NCBI RefSeq assembly: GCF_018070565.1
Contig: NZ_JAGPXL010000009.1
Location: forward strand, 62,001-126,000
Direction of reading: 5' to 3'
Source: Streptomyces sp. B93
GTDB taxonomy: Bacteria; Actinomycetota; Actinomycetes; Streptomycetales; Streptomycetaceae
Length of the DNA: 64,000 nucleotides
The stretch's first letter is position 1; each line of letters starts with the position of its first letter. The notes below the pieces were generated by a model. That model did no database searches, was not told the DNA's origin, and saw only the letters and a program-made list of their open reading frames with translations. Made by a program: the position numbers and the translations under genes. Shown here one piece after another: positions 37,210-43,970 of this stretch.

Positions 37210-37842
37210 CTACTTGACCAGCCGGAAGGCGGGGGGCCCAACCCAGGCCCGCAGGAACTCCGCCGATCCCAGCGCCGTCCAGTCGTCGCCCGCGATCCCC
37301 AGCACCCCCGGAAGACCAGCGACAACCGACGCCTGTCCGTCCAGCAGCTCGACATTGGCCACGCCCCCGATGACATCCATGACAGCGGCGGTCAGCAGGG
37401 CCATGGTCACGTGGTCGATCTCGCGATTGCAGCAGGCGCTGACATTGACGGCATGGGTCGGTCTGAAGCCGAGGATGGCCTCCACCTCGGGCTCGTCCAC
37501 GTGCTCAGCCTCGAAGGTTCTCTCGTCGCCGACGCCCGGCCCCATCAAGTAGACCAGGAAGGGCCGACGCCAGTCCTCGCGCTGCGGGTTGAATCCCACC
37601 AGGGCTGTGAGCTCCTCGTCCGCGGAGGTGTCGCCGAGAAGTGGAAGCGGAAACGGCTTTCGCCAGTCCTTCTCTCGCCTGTCCTCGACGCCCAGTCGCT
37701 CTGCGGGCACGTTGACGTCGAAGAACCCGGGCCGCTTCTCGGCGAAGTGGGCAGAGAGCCCCACCATCAACGCGCGGAACTCCCGCAGCGCAGCCGGGGA
37801 GAGCGGCTCCGCCAATTCGATCACCAACGTCGGACCAGACAT
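37210..37842 (-). CDS. DUF6368-family protein carried inside the transposon
   Basis: The 210-residue protein (MSGPTLVIELAEPLSPAALR to AWVGPPAFRLVK) is intact. It shows the pattern I associate with the DUF6368 family: an acidic N-terminal half, repeated RPF-type elements (WRKPFPLPLLG, WRRPFLVYLMGPG), then AVNVSACCNREIDHVTMALLTAAVMDVIGGVANVEL. Members are small soluble proteins of Streptomyces that look like immunity-type proteins; no activity is established to my knowledge. It lies opposite to the transposase, between two IS-type ends, so it is a passenger gene. No good promoter is seen. Confidence 0.65.
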   Translation of the reverse strand: MSGPTLVIELAEPLSPAALREFRALMVGLSAHFAEKRPGFFDVNVPAERLGVEDRREKDWRKPFPLPLLGDTSADEELTALVGFNPQREDWRRPFLVYLMGPGVGDERTFEAEHVDEPEVEAILGFRPTHAVNVSACCNREIDHVTMALLTAAVMDVIGGVANVELLDGQASVVAGLPGVLGIAGDDWTALGSAEFLRAWVGPPAFRLVK

Positions 37843-37956
37843 GCTGGGAGCCTAGTTTGATCGGCTCCGCGACCGCTCGCATTGTTCCCACACCGAGTCC
37901 AGCCGACCCGAGCACCGACGCCGCCAACCCGGCGAACGTACGCGGTCACAGCACTA

Positions 37957-38115
37957 GCAGGCTCGTGTACGTGTCCGAAGTCAGCGTGATCGTGGAGTGC
38001 CGGAGCGTCTCCTTCACCGTGTGGATGTCGCTGCTGCTCCGTGCGTGAGCGTCGCAGCGACGTGGCGTAGGTCCCGCAGGGTGATGGACGGCAGGTCGGT
38101 AGTGGCGAGTATGCG
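37957..38115 (-). pseudogene. C-terminal relic of a second tyrosine integrase
   Basis: On the minus strand LPSITLRDLRHVAATLTHGA is followed after a frameshift by VKETLRHSTITLTSDTYTS and a stop created at the transposon boundary. These are the box II DLRH region and the LGHSTITLTSDTYTS region with the nucleophilic Tyr of actinomycete integrases; the conserved LGH is here LRH. The TA-flanked transposon begins right after TSLL, so it inserted into the end of this integrase gene. The DNA is about 85 percent alike to the relic at 41265-41380 over 45 bp. Confidence 0.7.
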
Positions 38116-38152
38116 GCGACACCTCTCCGGGCGATCCCAGTCAGGCGGCGTG

Positions 38153-40780
38153 TCAAACCAGCAATCTGAACAGGTATACCCCGTAGCGGCCTACCGCTGC
38201 GAGACTCTGGCTATCCGGCCCCCATGAGCACGCGCTCAGTGGCCCTTCGGTGCGCACCAGAGCCACCGTGTGGTGCCTGACGGCGTCCCAGATCCGCACT
38301 GTGCGGTCACGACTGACAGTGGCAAGCCACGCTCCGTCGGGTGTGACAGCCACCGCCGTTACACGCTCGGTGTGGCCGTTGAGTGTGGCAAGGCAGGTCC
38401 TGGACGCCAGATCCCAGATCCGCACGGAGCAGTCTTCGGATGCAGTGGCGAGCCAGGCTCCGTCGGGTGCCACCACTGCCGCCGTCAGACGCTTGGTGTG
38501 ACCTGTCAGGCTGGCAAGGCGAGAGCCTGACGCCGAGTCCCAGATCCGCAAGGAGCGGTCTCTGCTGGAAGTCGCTAACCAGGCGCCATCCGGCGCCATC
38601 GCCATCAGCTGGACTGGATTGGTGTGGTCAGTGAGGACGGCAGTGCAAGTCTGGGACACCACGTCCCACATCCGCACCGACCCGTCGTTACTGGCGGTGG
38701 CAAGCCGCGCCCCATCCGGCGTGATCGCAACTGAGTGCACTGTTCTGGTGTGGCCGTCAAGCGTTGCAAGGCAGGTTCCAGACGTCAAGTCCCAGATTCG
38801 CGCTGTGCGGTCATCGCCGACGGTGGCGAGCCGCGCTCCGTCGGGTGTGACCGATACCGACCGCAGTTGCCGGGTGTGACCGGTGAACGTGGCTGTACGA
38901 GTTCTTGACGCCGCGTCCCAGATTCCCACCGACCCGTTGTAGCTTCCGGTGGCAAGCCGCGCCCCATCTGGCAAGACCGTCAGCAGCCAGAAGGCCCTGC
39001 CGTAGCCGGAAAAGGCGCGTGGGACAACAGAGGCGGGGTGATCGGGTGGAATCCATCGATTCGTCAGAAGCGGATGCTGGGAGGCATCACGCTCACGCGC
39101 GGTGACCTGATCTCCCCAGTATCGGTTGGGCTGGAGGCGACTGTAGAGGACACCGGTGATCGCCCGCGCGGGATCTGTGGGCATGAGCAGGTGGGCCGCT
39201 TGGGCGAGGCTGAGGGCTGCCGCACGAGCCCGAGGAGTATCGATGCGGGCGAGATCACTCCAAGGTGCGGTGGGGCCACGCTGGGTCAGTCGAGTTTCGA
39301 CCCAGCGCAGGTCGCCTGCCACGGCTTCCGCTTGGGCGGTGAGGTTCGCCGCGAGAAGGTGCTCTATGAGGTGGTCGAGCAGGTAGCCCTCTTGAAGGCA
39401 CCACCAAGCGCGTCCGGGATGGGGGGCAGTCGGCGCTAGCGGCGCGGCTCCGGGCAGCGTGGCAGCGACTGCGCTCACCAGGCGTGTATGTAGGGCAGTG
39501 AGTGGAGCCTCGCCGAGACGGCCACGCAAGTAGTCACGGATGACGTCGTGCAGGCGGATGCGGCCGCCTTCGTCAGGCTTCAGCGTCAGCAACGACAGGC
39601 GTTCCATGGCGCGGCACAGAGCGCGTGACTGCCCTTCGGTGAGTCCACCTGTCTCACGCCACAGAAGTGCGACCAGGCCGAGGGGGATGGCCTCATCCTC
39701 AGCGAAGACGGCGAGTTCGGCGAAACGGGCCGCACCGTCTGGGGGCAGCAGGGTGATCGCTGCCTCGATCGATGCCTGGACGGCTTGGCTGCGACGCTGG
39801 GGGTCGTCCAGGTCCCAGGCTCCGGCCGGTTCATCCACGGCAGCTGGCCCCAACACGCGTAACTGCTGCAAGATCTGCGTTGCGGCAACAGCGGGGTCGG
39901 CGCCAGTTGCCGTCTGTTCGGCGATCAGCCGGTTGGTCAGGTGCAGCAGGAGGGCCCACCGGCCTGTGGTCTCCAAGAGTGCGTCGATGATGTCGGCAGG
40001 GAGCGGAGGCAGTTGCCAGGCCAACACCGCACGGGCTTGGTCACGGGACATCTCATCGACCTTGATCGGTCGGGTGCCGAGCGGTAGCAGGTTGGGATTC
40101 CGGGTGGTAACCAAGCGAACGCAGCGACGACCACCGCGCAGGAGCGGGGTTAACTGCTCGTCCTCCCAGACATCATCGAGGACCAGGAGGATACGAGGCC
40201 GCTGATCGAGTAGGCGGCCCAGGTGGTCGCCTGCCAGATTGGGATCGTCAAACTCGGTGGTGTCGCCTGTGATAAACAGGGTCACTTCCGCGATCTTGGC
40301 CGCCACGGCTGCTCGGCCACGAACATCCCGGCCGATGGTGACGGTGTAGATGCGGGAGCGAAAGCGCCGTCGAACCCGCTTATGTGCGCAGACTGCGGTA
40401 GCCAAAGCCGTCTTACCGAATCCGCCAGCGCCCCACAGCGACGTGGTGATTCCTACGGCGCGACCACCACGACATACCGCCGCCACTGCGTCGAGAGTCT
40501 CTGAGCGAGCCACGAACCAACCTGGTACCTCCGTCGGCTGTGGGGGTGGAGGGTCGTCGCGACCAGCAGATGGGCGCCCCTGCTTCCAGGTCATTGCGCC
40601 AGCGACGGGAAGAGACAGCACCACCAACACGGCGACCGAGGGCCATGATTGTTGACGCAAACTGTCTAACGGGCCCGGCCAACGTTGCTCTGCAGTAGCC
40701 GCGTTAGCAGCCAGCGACAACAAGGCGGCCAGCACCAGGCTCGCAACAACGAGCGCCACCATCCCCATGCGTTCCCGCAC
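38153..40780 (-). CDS. Membrane-anchored NB-ARC STAND NTPase with WD40 repeats
   Basis: The 875-residue protein starts at GTG 40780, placed 6 bp after GGGGAG. Two hydrophobic segments (about residues 8-26 and 47-64) form a membrane hairpin. An NB-ARC/AP-ATPase domain follows with Walker A LWGAGGFGKTALA (Lys123-Thr124) and Walker B RILLVLDDVWED. Next come a winged-helix and helical region, then at least seven WD40 repeats from about 590 (TGHTRQLRSVSVTPDGARLATVG and similar). This is the APAF1-like STAND design: the repeats sense a ligand and NTP-driven oligomerisation activates an N-terminal effector, here apparently the membrane hairpin. Many such proteins are phage-defence or conflict proteins. 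It lies within a decayed island. Confidence 0.85.
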   Translation of the reverse strand: MRERMGMVALVVASLVLAALLSLAANAATAEQRWPGPLDSLRQQSWPSVAVLVVLSLPVAGAMTWKQGRPSAGRDDPPPPQPTEVPGWFVARSETLDAVAAVCRGGRAVGITTSLWGAGGFGKTALATAVCAHKRVRRRFRSRIYTVTIGRDVRGRAAVAAKIAEVTLFITGDTTEFDDPNLAGDHLGRLLDQRPRILLVLDDVWEDEQLTPLLRGGRRCVRLVTTRNPNLLPLGTRPIKVDEMSRDQARAVLAWQLPPLPADIIDALLETTGRWALLLHLTNRLIAEQTATGADPAVAATQILQQLRVLGPAAVDEPAGAWDLDDPQRRSQAVQASIEAAITLLPPDGAARFAELAVFAEDEAIPLGLVALLWRETGGLTEGQSRALCRAMERLSLLTLKPDEGGRIRLHDVIRDYLRGRLGEAPLTALHTRLVSAVAATLPGAAPLAPTAPHPGRAWWCLQEGYLLDHLIEHLLAANLTAQAEAVAGDLRWVETRLTQRGPTAPWSDLARIDTPRARAAALSLAQAAHLLMPTDPARAITGVLYSRLQPNRYWGDQVTARERDASQHPLLTNRWIPPDHPASVVPRAFSGYGRAFWLLTVLPDGARLATGSYNGSVGIWDAASRTRTATFTGHTRQLRSVSVTPDGARLATVGDDRTARIWDLTSGTCLATLDGHTRTVHSVAITPDGARLATASNDGSVRMWDVVSQTCTAVLTDHTNPVQLMAMAPDGAWLATSSRDRSLRIWDSASGSRLASLTGHTKRLTAAVVAPDGAWLATASEDCSVRIWDLASRTCLATLNGHTERVTAVAVTPDGAWLATVSRDRTVRIWDAVRHHTVALVRTEGPLSACSWGPDSQSLAAVGRYGVYLFRLLV

Positions 40781-41052
40781 TCCACACTCCCCGTGAACAG
40801 CCTCGCAGCCAGGCGACACTACCTTTACTCCCGATCCCGAACTGGTCGAATACCGCCACAAGCGCAGGGCTGTTCTCCCTGTTTTGCGGCGCATCGGTTC
40901 AGGACGACCCCCGCGCTCTGGGTGAGCGATGCGTGAGCGGACGGTGTGGCATCGTCCGAGACGGAACAGACCGCGCATCACGCCGCAGGCGCCTTGACTA
41001 GGCGGTTCCGGACCCCGAAGAAGCATCCGGAACCACCCAACAAGATCACGCC
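40781..41052 (-). other. Upstream region of the STAND gene
   Basis: The frame of the STAND gene stays open to 41026, but that extension lacks a ribosome-binding site and has low-complexity content, so I treat it as leader DNA. No convincing -35/-10 pair or palindrome is visible. A GGTGTCG-rich stretch at 40815-40830 is the only notable sequence. Confidence 0.35.
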
Positions 41053-41100
41053 AGGACTTTTAATCCATTGGTTGGGGGATCGAGTCCCACAGGGCCTACC
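41053..41100 (+). repeat. 3' half of a tRNA-Lys gene (probable attachment-site relic)
   Basis: AGGACTTTTAATCCATTGG matches the anticodon arm of tRNA-Lys with loop CTTTTAA (anticodon TTT). It is followed by a T arm (GGGGG-ATCGAGT-CCCAC, first T of the T loop changed) and AGGGCCTACC resembling the acceptor 3' strand. There is no 5' half, so it is not a gene. Fragments running from the anticodon loop to the 3' end are what actinomycete tyrosine integrases leave as attR. The integrase relic 165 bp to the right fits that reading. Confidence 0.6.
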
Positions 41101-41133
41101 GGTGGCGGGGAGGTAAACACCTTCTGACCTGCT

Positions 41134-41175
41134 ACGCAGCGCCTGAGCCAGCTCCGGTTGGCTCAGGCGCTGCGT
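41134..41175. terminator. Perfect 17-bp hairpin after the tRNA-Lys fragment
   Basis: ACGCAGCGCCTGAGCCA (41134-41150) and TGGCTCAGGCGCTGCGT (41159-41175) are exact complements around an 8-nt loop, followed by cctttcg. Its position 34 bp after the tRNA 3' end suggests the original tRNA terminator. Confidence 0.75.
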
Positions 41176-41264
41176 CCTTTCGAGCCAGCACGAGAGCGGA
41201 TGTGGCCTGCAGATCGGTGCCGCTTGGGCGGACGAATCAGCAGCTGCCGGACGCGACCGGGGGA

Positions 41265-41380
41265 TCAGCTTGGCTGCCTTCTCGGCGGCTTACGGTCCAG
41301 CTCAGGGAGCGGGCTCGTGAACGTCTCCGAGGTCAGCATGACGGTGGAGTGCCGAAGCGTCTCCTTCACCGGCGTACGGT
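41265..41380 (-). pseudogene. C-terminal relic of a third tyrosine integrase
   Basis: The minus strand reads TPVKETLRHSTVMLTSETFTS and then PLPELDRKPPRRQPS before a stop, the LGHSTITLTSDTYTSLLPEL motif of integrases with the nucleophile Tyr replaced by Phe. Nothing upstream belongs to the same protein: it is fused directly to a response-regulator fragment. The gap of about 165 bp to the tRNA-Lys fragment matches the usual int-att spacing. Confidence 0.65.
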
Positions 41381-41572
41381 CTCGATCAGGGCCGGCATGC
41401 GCAACTTGGCGCGCAGGGACGCGACATGCACCTCCAGGTTGCGTCCCGTCCCCTCCCAACTGGTGCGCCACACCTCGCGGATGATCTGCGTGCACGCGCG
41501 TGTGTGAACGCATTCACGCTGATGGACGAGGGCGACGTCAAGTAGGTTCCGGCTGCTCATGGCTTCCGTCAT
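41366..41572 (-). pseudogene. Fragment of an OmpR-type response regulator DNA-binding domain
   Basis: On the minus strand SSRNLLDVALVHQRECVHTR leads to EVWRTSWEGTGRNLEVHVAS and LRAKLRMPALIETVR. This is the winged-helix trans_reg_C pattern (R-EVW-G-N-VHV-LR-KL-ALIETVRGVGY) with many substitutions, and it ends exactly where the integrase relic begins. The receiver domain is absent. It is a chance junction of two decaying genes. Confidence 0.55.
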
Positions 41573-41805
41573 CCAGCCGATACGTGCCTTCCGGCAACTG
41601 CCACGACGCGTGTGCGATTGCTGTCGGATCGTGATGCTCAGATTCCCCTCAGATGTAATGACGCAGGTCGGAGGGGGTGTCCACCTTCTTCCTCACGAAA
41701 GGCTCAACGGAAGGGCTCAGCACGCCCAGGCCAGCTGGGGGCGTGACGAACTGCCTTCAGCGACGCGGGGCGCTTCCCCGTCCGACCGAAGGGGGGTCGG
41801 CTCTC
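41573..41805. other. Gene-poor stretch within the island
   Basis: I see no supported gene, clear palindrome or repeat here. Short open frames in both directions have no ribosome-binding sites. A purine-rich segment before 41806 (aggggggtcgg) serves as ribosome-binding site for the small gene that follows. Confidence 0.35.
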
Positions 41806-41967
41806 ATGCCGTCCCGTCGATCCGGGAAAGACCGCCAGCCGAAAGCGAAGGGGAAGTGGAGGAGTCGCTTCAAGAGGGACATCCCACTCCGCTTCAGGCC
41901 AGACACCGTGTCCGCGGCCTGCGAGGTTCTGCTGGTAGTCGCGTACTTCTACGACCGGTGGAAGTGA
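41806..41967 (+). CDS. Small basic protein of unknown function
   Basis: From ATG 41806 a 53-residue product reads MPSRRSGKDRQPKAKGKWRS and ends PDTVSAACEVLLVVAYFYDRWK. The highly basic N-terminal half is followed by a hydrophobic patch, as in small nucleic-acid-binding or membrane-associated peptides. AGGGGGG lies 9 bp upstream and a clean terminator follows 11 bp after the stop, which together make it more likely real than its size alone would. No family is recognised. Confidence 0.5.
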   Translation: MPSRRSGKDRQPKAKGKWRSRFKRDIPLRFRPDTVSAACEVLLVVAYFYDRWK

Positions 41968-42472
41968 TCCTAAGGGCCGCGGCCTCAGCTAAGAGCTGAG
42001 GCCGCACCATCAAGGCCAGAGCCTTCGCCCCGAAGAAGCCCACGGCACGCACCCGGGGGGACGGGCGGGGCTCTGGCAGCCGCCTGGCCAGCATCAATTC
42101 GATGTCGCCTATGACAGTCGCCGCGACCCTACCTGACCCGTCGCGCGGAGCGTAACTGCTGATGGCTGCAAGGGGTGTTGAGCCTTCGCCCAGGATGGCG
42201 TTCCGCAGGCCCGGGGCGGCATCCTCCTCCAGCTCCATCAACTGGCACGAGTGCAAGACAACCGAAAGGTCATATGTGCGGGTCAGCGACACACGGTCAC
42301 CCAACGCGGCAAATCGCAGCTCCCTGGTCTCTTCCGGGACATCCGACCAGCAGGATCCAGCAACTCTGCGCACAGCGTCGCCGACCCTCGGTTCAGCATC
42401 GATATTCGCTATCCCGACAAGACCTGACCTGCTCCAACAAGCCACCTGACACCCCATCAGAACGAGCGTCAA
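41894..42472 (-). CDS. Doubtful coding region at the right end of the island
   Basis: A 192-codon frame with plausible amino-acid composition (VSLTRTYDLSVVLHSCQLME, APRDGSGRVAATVIGDIELM) runs leftward through the terminator at 41979-42005 and partly over the small gene on the other strand. The middle loosely resembles chorismate-lyase-like or UTRA-type sequence, but no motif is decisive. The start overlaps the proposed arm-type repeat at 42465. It may be a decayed gene whose real end was lost. Confidence 0.25.
   Translation of the reverse strand: MTLVLMGCQVACWSRSGLVGIANIDAEPRVGDAVRRVAGSCWSDVPEETRELRFAALGDRVSLTRTYDLSVVLHSCQLMELEEDAAPGLRNAILGEGSTPLAAISSYAPRDGSGRVAATVIGDIELMLARRLPEPRPSPRVRAVGFFGAKALALMVRPQLLAEAAALRITSTGRRSTRLPAEPRRPRTRCLA
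41979..42005 (+). terminator. Terminator after the small basic gene
   Basis: GCGGCCTCAGCT (41979-41990) pairs perfectly with AGCTGAGGCCGC (41994-42005) around an AAG loop: a 12-bp stem directly after the small gene. Confidence 0.7.
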
Positions 42473-42505
42473 ATGAGCATCACGAGCGTCATTTCAGCGT
42501 CAAGA
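42465..42505. repeat. Right-end arm-type repeats of the island
   Basis: AGCGTCAAATGAGCATCAC (42465-42483) matches the left-end copy at 28939-28957 with two mismatches and is followed by GAGCGTCATTTCAGCGTCAAG (42484-42504), further variants of the AGCGTCA unit. They lie about 90-125 bp inside the right attachment repeat. Confidence 0.45.
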
Positions 42506-42546
42506 TATCGCCCGTAACGCCCACACCGCACATAATGCGCACGCAC

Positions 42547-42620
42547 AAAACCGCAGGTCAGGAGCCCTTGGCCACCGGCTCAAGGATGGCAACGCACTCC
42601 ACATGATGCGTCATCGGAAA
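42547..42620. repeat. Right attachment-site repeat of the island
   Basis: This is the partner of 28783-28856; the exact 29-bp core is 42592-42620 (ACGCACTCCACATGATGCGT and onward). It spans the last 21 codons and stop of the RNA methyltransferase gene. Differences from the left copy outside the core are mostly synonymous in the methyltransferase frame, as expected if the element carries its own version of the gene end. Confidence 0.75.
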
Positions 42621-43898
42621 CAGATCGAACACCCGCAACACCCGCACCCGATACCCCCCGTCCCGGAAGTACCCCAGATCCCGCGCCAGCGCCGCCGGAT
42701 CGCACGCCACGTAGGCGATCCTCCGCGCCCCCAGCGTGGCCAGATGCCCCACCGTCCTGCGCCCCGCCCCCGCCCGCGGCGGGTCGAGGACGATCAGGTC
42801 GACCTCGGTGATGCCGGTGCGCGGCAGGACCGACTCCACCTTGCCCTGTTCGATCCGCACCCGCGGGAAGTCCGCGAGGTTGTGGCGGGCGTCCTCGACC
42901 GCTCGCTTGCCGGACTCGATGCCGAGGACGGCGCCCTTCTCGCCGAGGCGGTCGGCGAGGGCGCCCGCGAAGAGACCGACGCCGCAGTAGAGGTCGAGCG
43001 CGGTCTCGCCCTTGCGGGGCAGCAGGCCCTGCATGACCGCCGTGACGAGGGTGTCGGCGGCCTTCGGGTGGACCTGCCAGAAGCCGCCGTTGCCGACCCG
43101 GTAGGTGCGGTCGTCGGCGCGTTCGCGGACGAAGGGGCGGCCGTGGACGCGGTGCACGCCCCCGTCCTTCTCTCCGACGCGCAGCACCGACACCGGCTTG
43201 TCCAGCTCGACGATCGGCAGCCGCGCCCCCGGCCGGGGAGTGAGGATCACCTGCCGGTCCTGGGAGCCCGTCGCCGCGATCGCCTCGACCGACGCCATGC
43301 CGGTCCAGTCCCGCTTCTCGATGCACAGCTCGCTGACACCCGCCGCAGCGATCATGCAGTGGTCGATCGGCTCGACCTCGTGCGAGCGGTGGCGGCGCAG
43401 CCCGGCGTGCCCGGAGGCGTCGACGGCGTACTGCACGCGCGTGCGCCACTGCGGGACCTGCCCGGCGGGCAGCTTGTCGCCCTCCGCGGGCATCACCGTG
43501 CCGTCCCACCCGGCCTCCTCGGGGGTGAGCCCGGCGAGGCGCTTGAGCTGCTCGGCGACGACCTCGCCCTTCAGGCGCCGCTGGGCGCCCGGCTTGGCGT
43601 GCTGCCAGTCGCAGCCGCCGCAGCGGCCGGGACCGGCGTACGGGCAGGGCGCCTCGATGCGGTCCTTGGACGCCGACAGCACGGTGACCGCGTCCGCGCG
43701 CAGGAAGCGGGCGCCCTCCTCGCCCTCGGTGACCCGGGCCACCACCCGTTCCCCGGGCAGTGCGTGCCGGACGAAGAGGACCTGGCCCTCCTCCGTGCGG
43801 GCGATGCAGTGCCCGCCGTGCGCGACGGGGCCGACCTCGACCTCGTACTCGGCCCCTACCAGCGACCCCGCCTGCGTTTTCTTCGGTTCTGCCTGCAT
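42558..43898 (-). CDS. TRAM-domain RNA (uracil-5-)methyltransferase, RumA/RlmD-like
   Basis: The 446-residue protein has an N-terminal TRAM beta-barrel (GAEYEVEVGPVAHGGHCIAR), an iron-sulfur-type cysteine cluster (CPYAGPGRCGGCDWQH), the SAM-binding motif ALDLYCGVGLFAGAL, IVLDPPRAG, and the nucleophile Cys in YVACDPAALARD. It methylates C5 of a uridine in rRNA or tRNA; the exact site is not predictable. The C-terminal FPMTHHVECVAIL is conserved in the family and coincides with the island attachment core, so its present last 21 codons are probably element-supplied. A TGGAGC element precedes the ATG. Confidence 0.9.
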   Translation of the reverse strand: MQAEPKKTQAGSLVGAEYEVEVGPVAHGGHCIARTEEGQVLFVRHALPGERVVARVTEGEEGARFLRADAVTVLSASKDRIEAPCPYAGPGRCGGCDWQHAKPGAQRRLKGEVVAEQLKRLAGLTPEEAGWDGTVMPAEGDKLPAGQVPQWRTRVQYAVDASGHAGLRRHRSHEVEPIDHCMIAAAGVSELCIEKRDWTGMASVEAIAATGSQDRQVILTPRPGARLPIVELDKPVSVLRVGEKDGGVHRVHGRPFVRERADDRTYRVGNGGFWQVHPKAADTLVTAVMQGLLPRKGETALDLYCGVGLFAGALADRLGEKGAVLGIESGKRAVEDARHNLADFPRVRIEQGKVESVLPRTGITEVDLIVLDPPRAGAGRRTVGHLATLGARRIAYVACDPAALARDLGYFRDGGYRVRVLRVFDLFPMTHHVECVAILEPVAKGS

Positions 43899-43970
43899 GG
43901 CGTGGGTGCTCCAGACGAAGGACTAGGTACGAGGGACAACAGCCCACCAGTCTACGGCCTCGCCGTGCCC

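Larger units (their letters stand above)
36330..37954. mobile_element. IS630-type transposon (1.6 kb) with a DUF6368 passenger gene
   Basis: The left end at 36330 (GTGCTGTGACCGCATAGG and onward) and the inverted right end finishing at 37954 match at 30 of 32 positions, and each is flanked by TA (36328-36329 and 37955-37956), the IS630/Tc1-mariner target duplication. A third, more diverged end in the right-hand orientation finishes at 37184 just after the transposase gene and is not followed by TA. The simplest reading is a transposase unit of about 855 bp whose inner end was bypassed, so an outer end mobilised the passenger gene too. The transposase is deleted (see the next entry), so movement would need help in trans. 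Confidence 0.75.

Noticed and set aside
41053..41100. Functional tRNA-Lys gene
   Set aside because: The 5' acceptor strand and D arm are missing and the T loop begins with A, so it can only be a 3' fragment.
28857..42591. Island treated as a conjugative element (AICE)
   Set aside because: No FtsK/SpoIIIE-like TraB, replication initiator or Spd/Tra genes are seen; only the xis-int type module and cargo remain.
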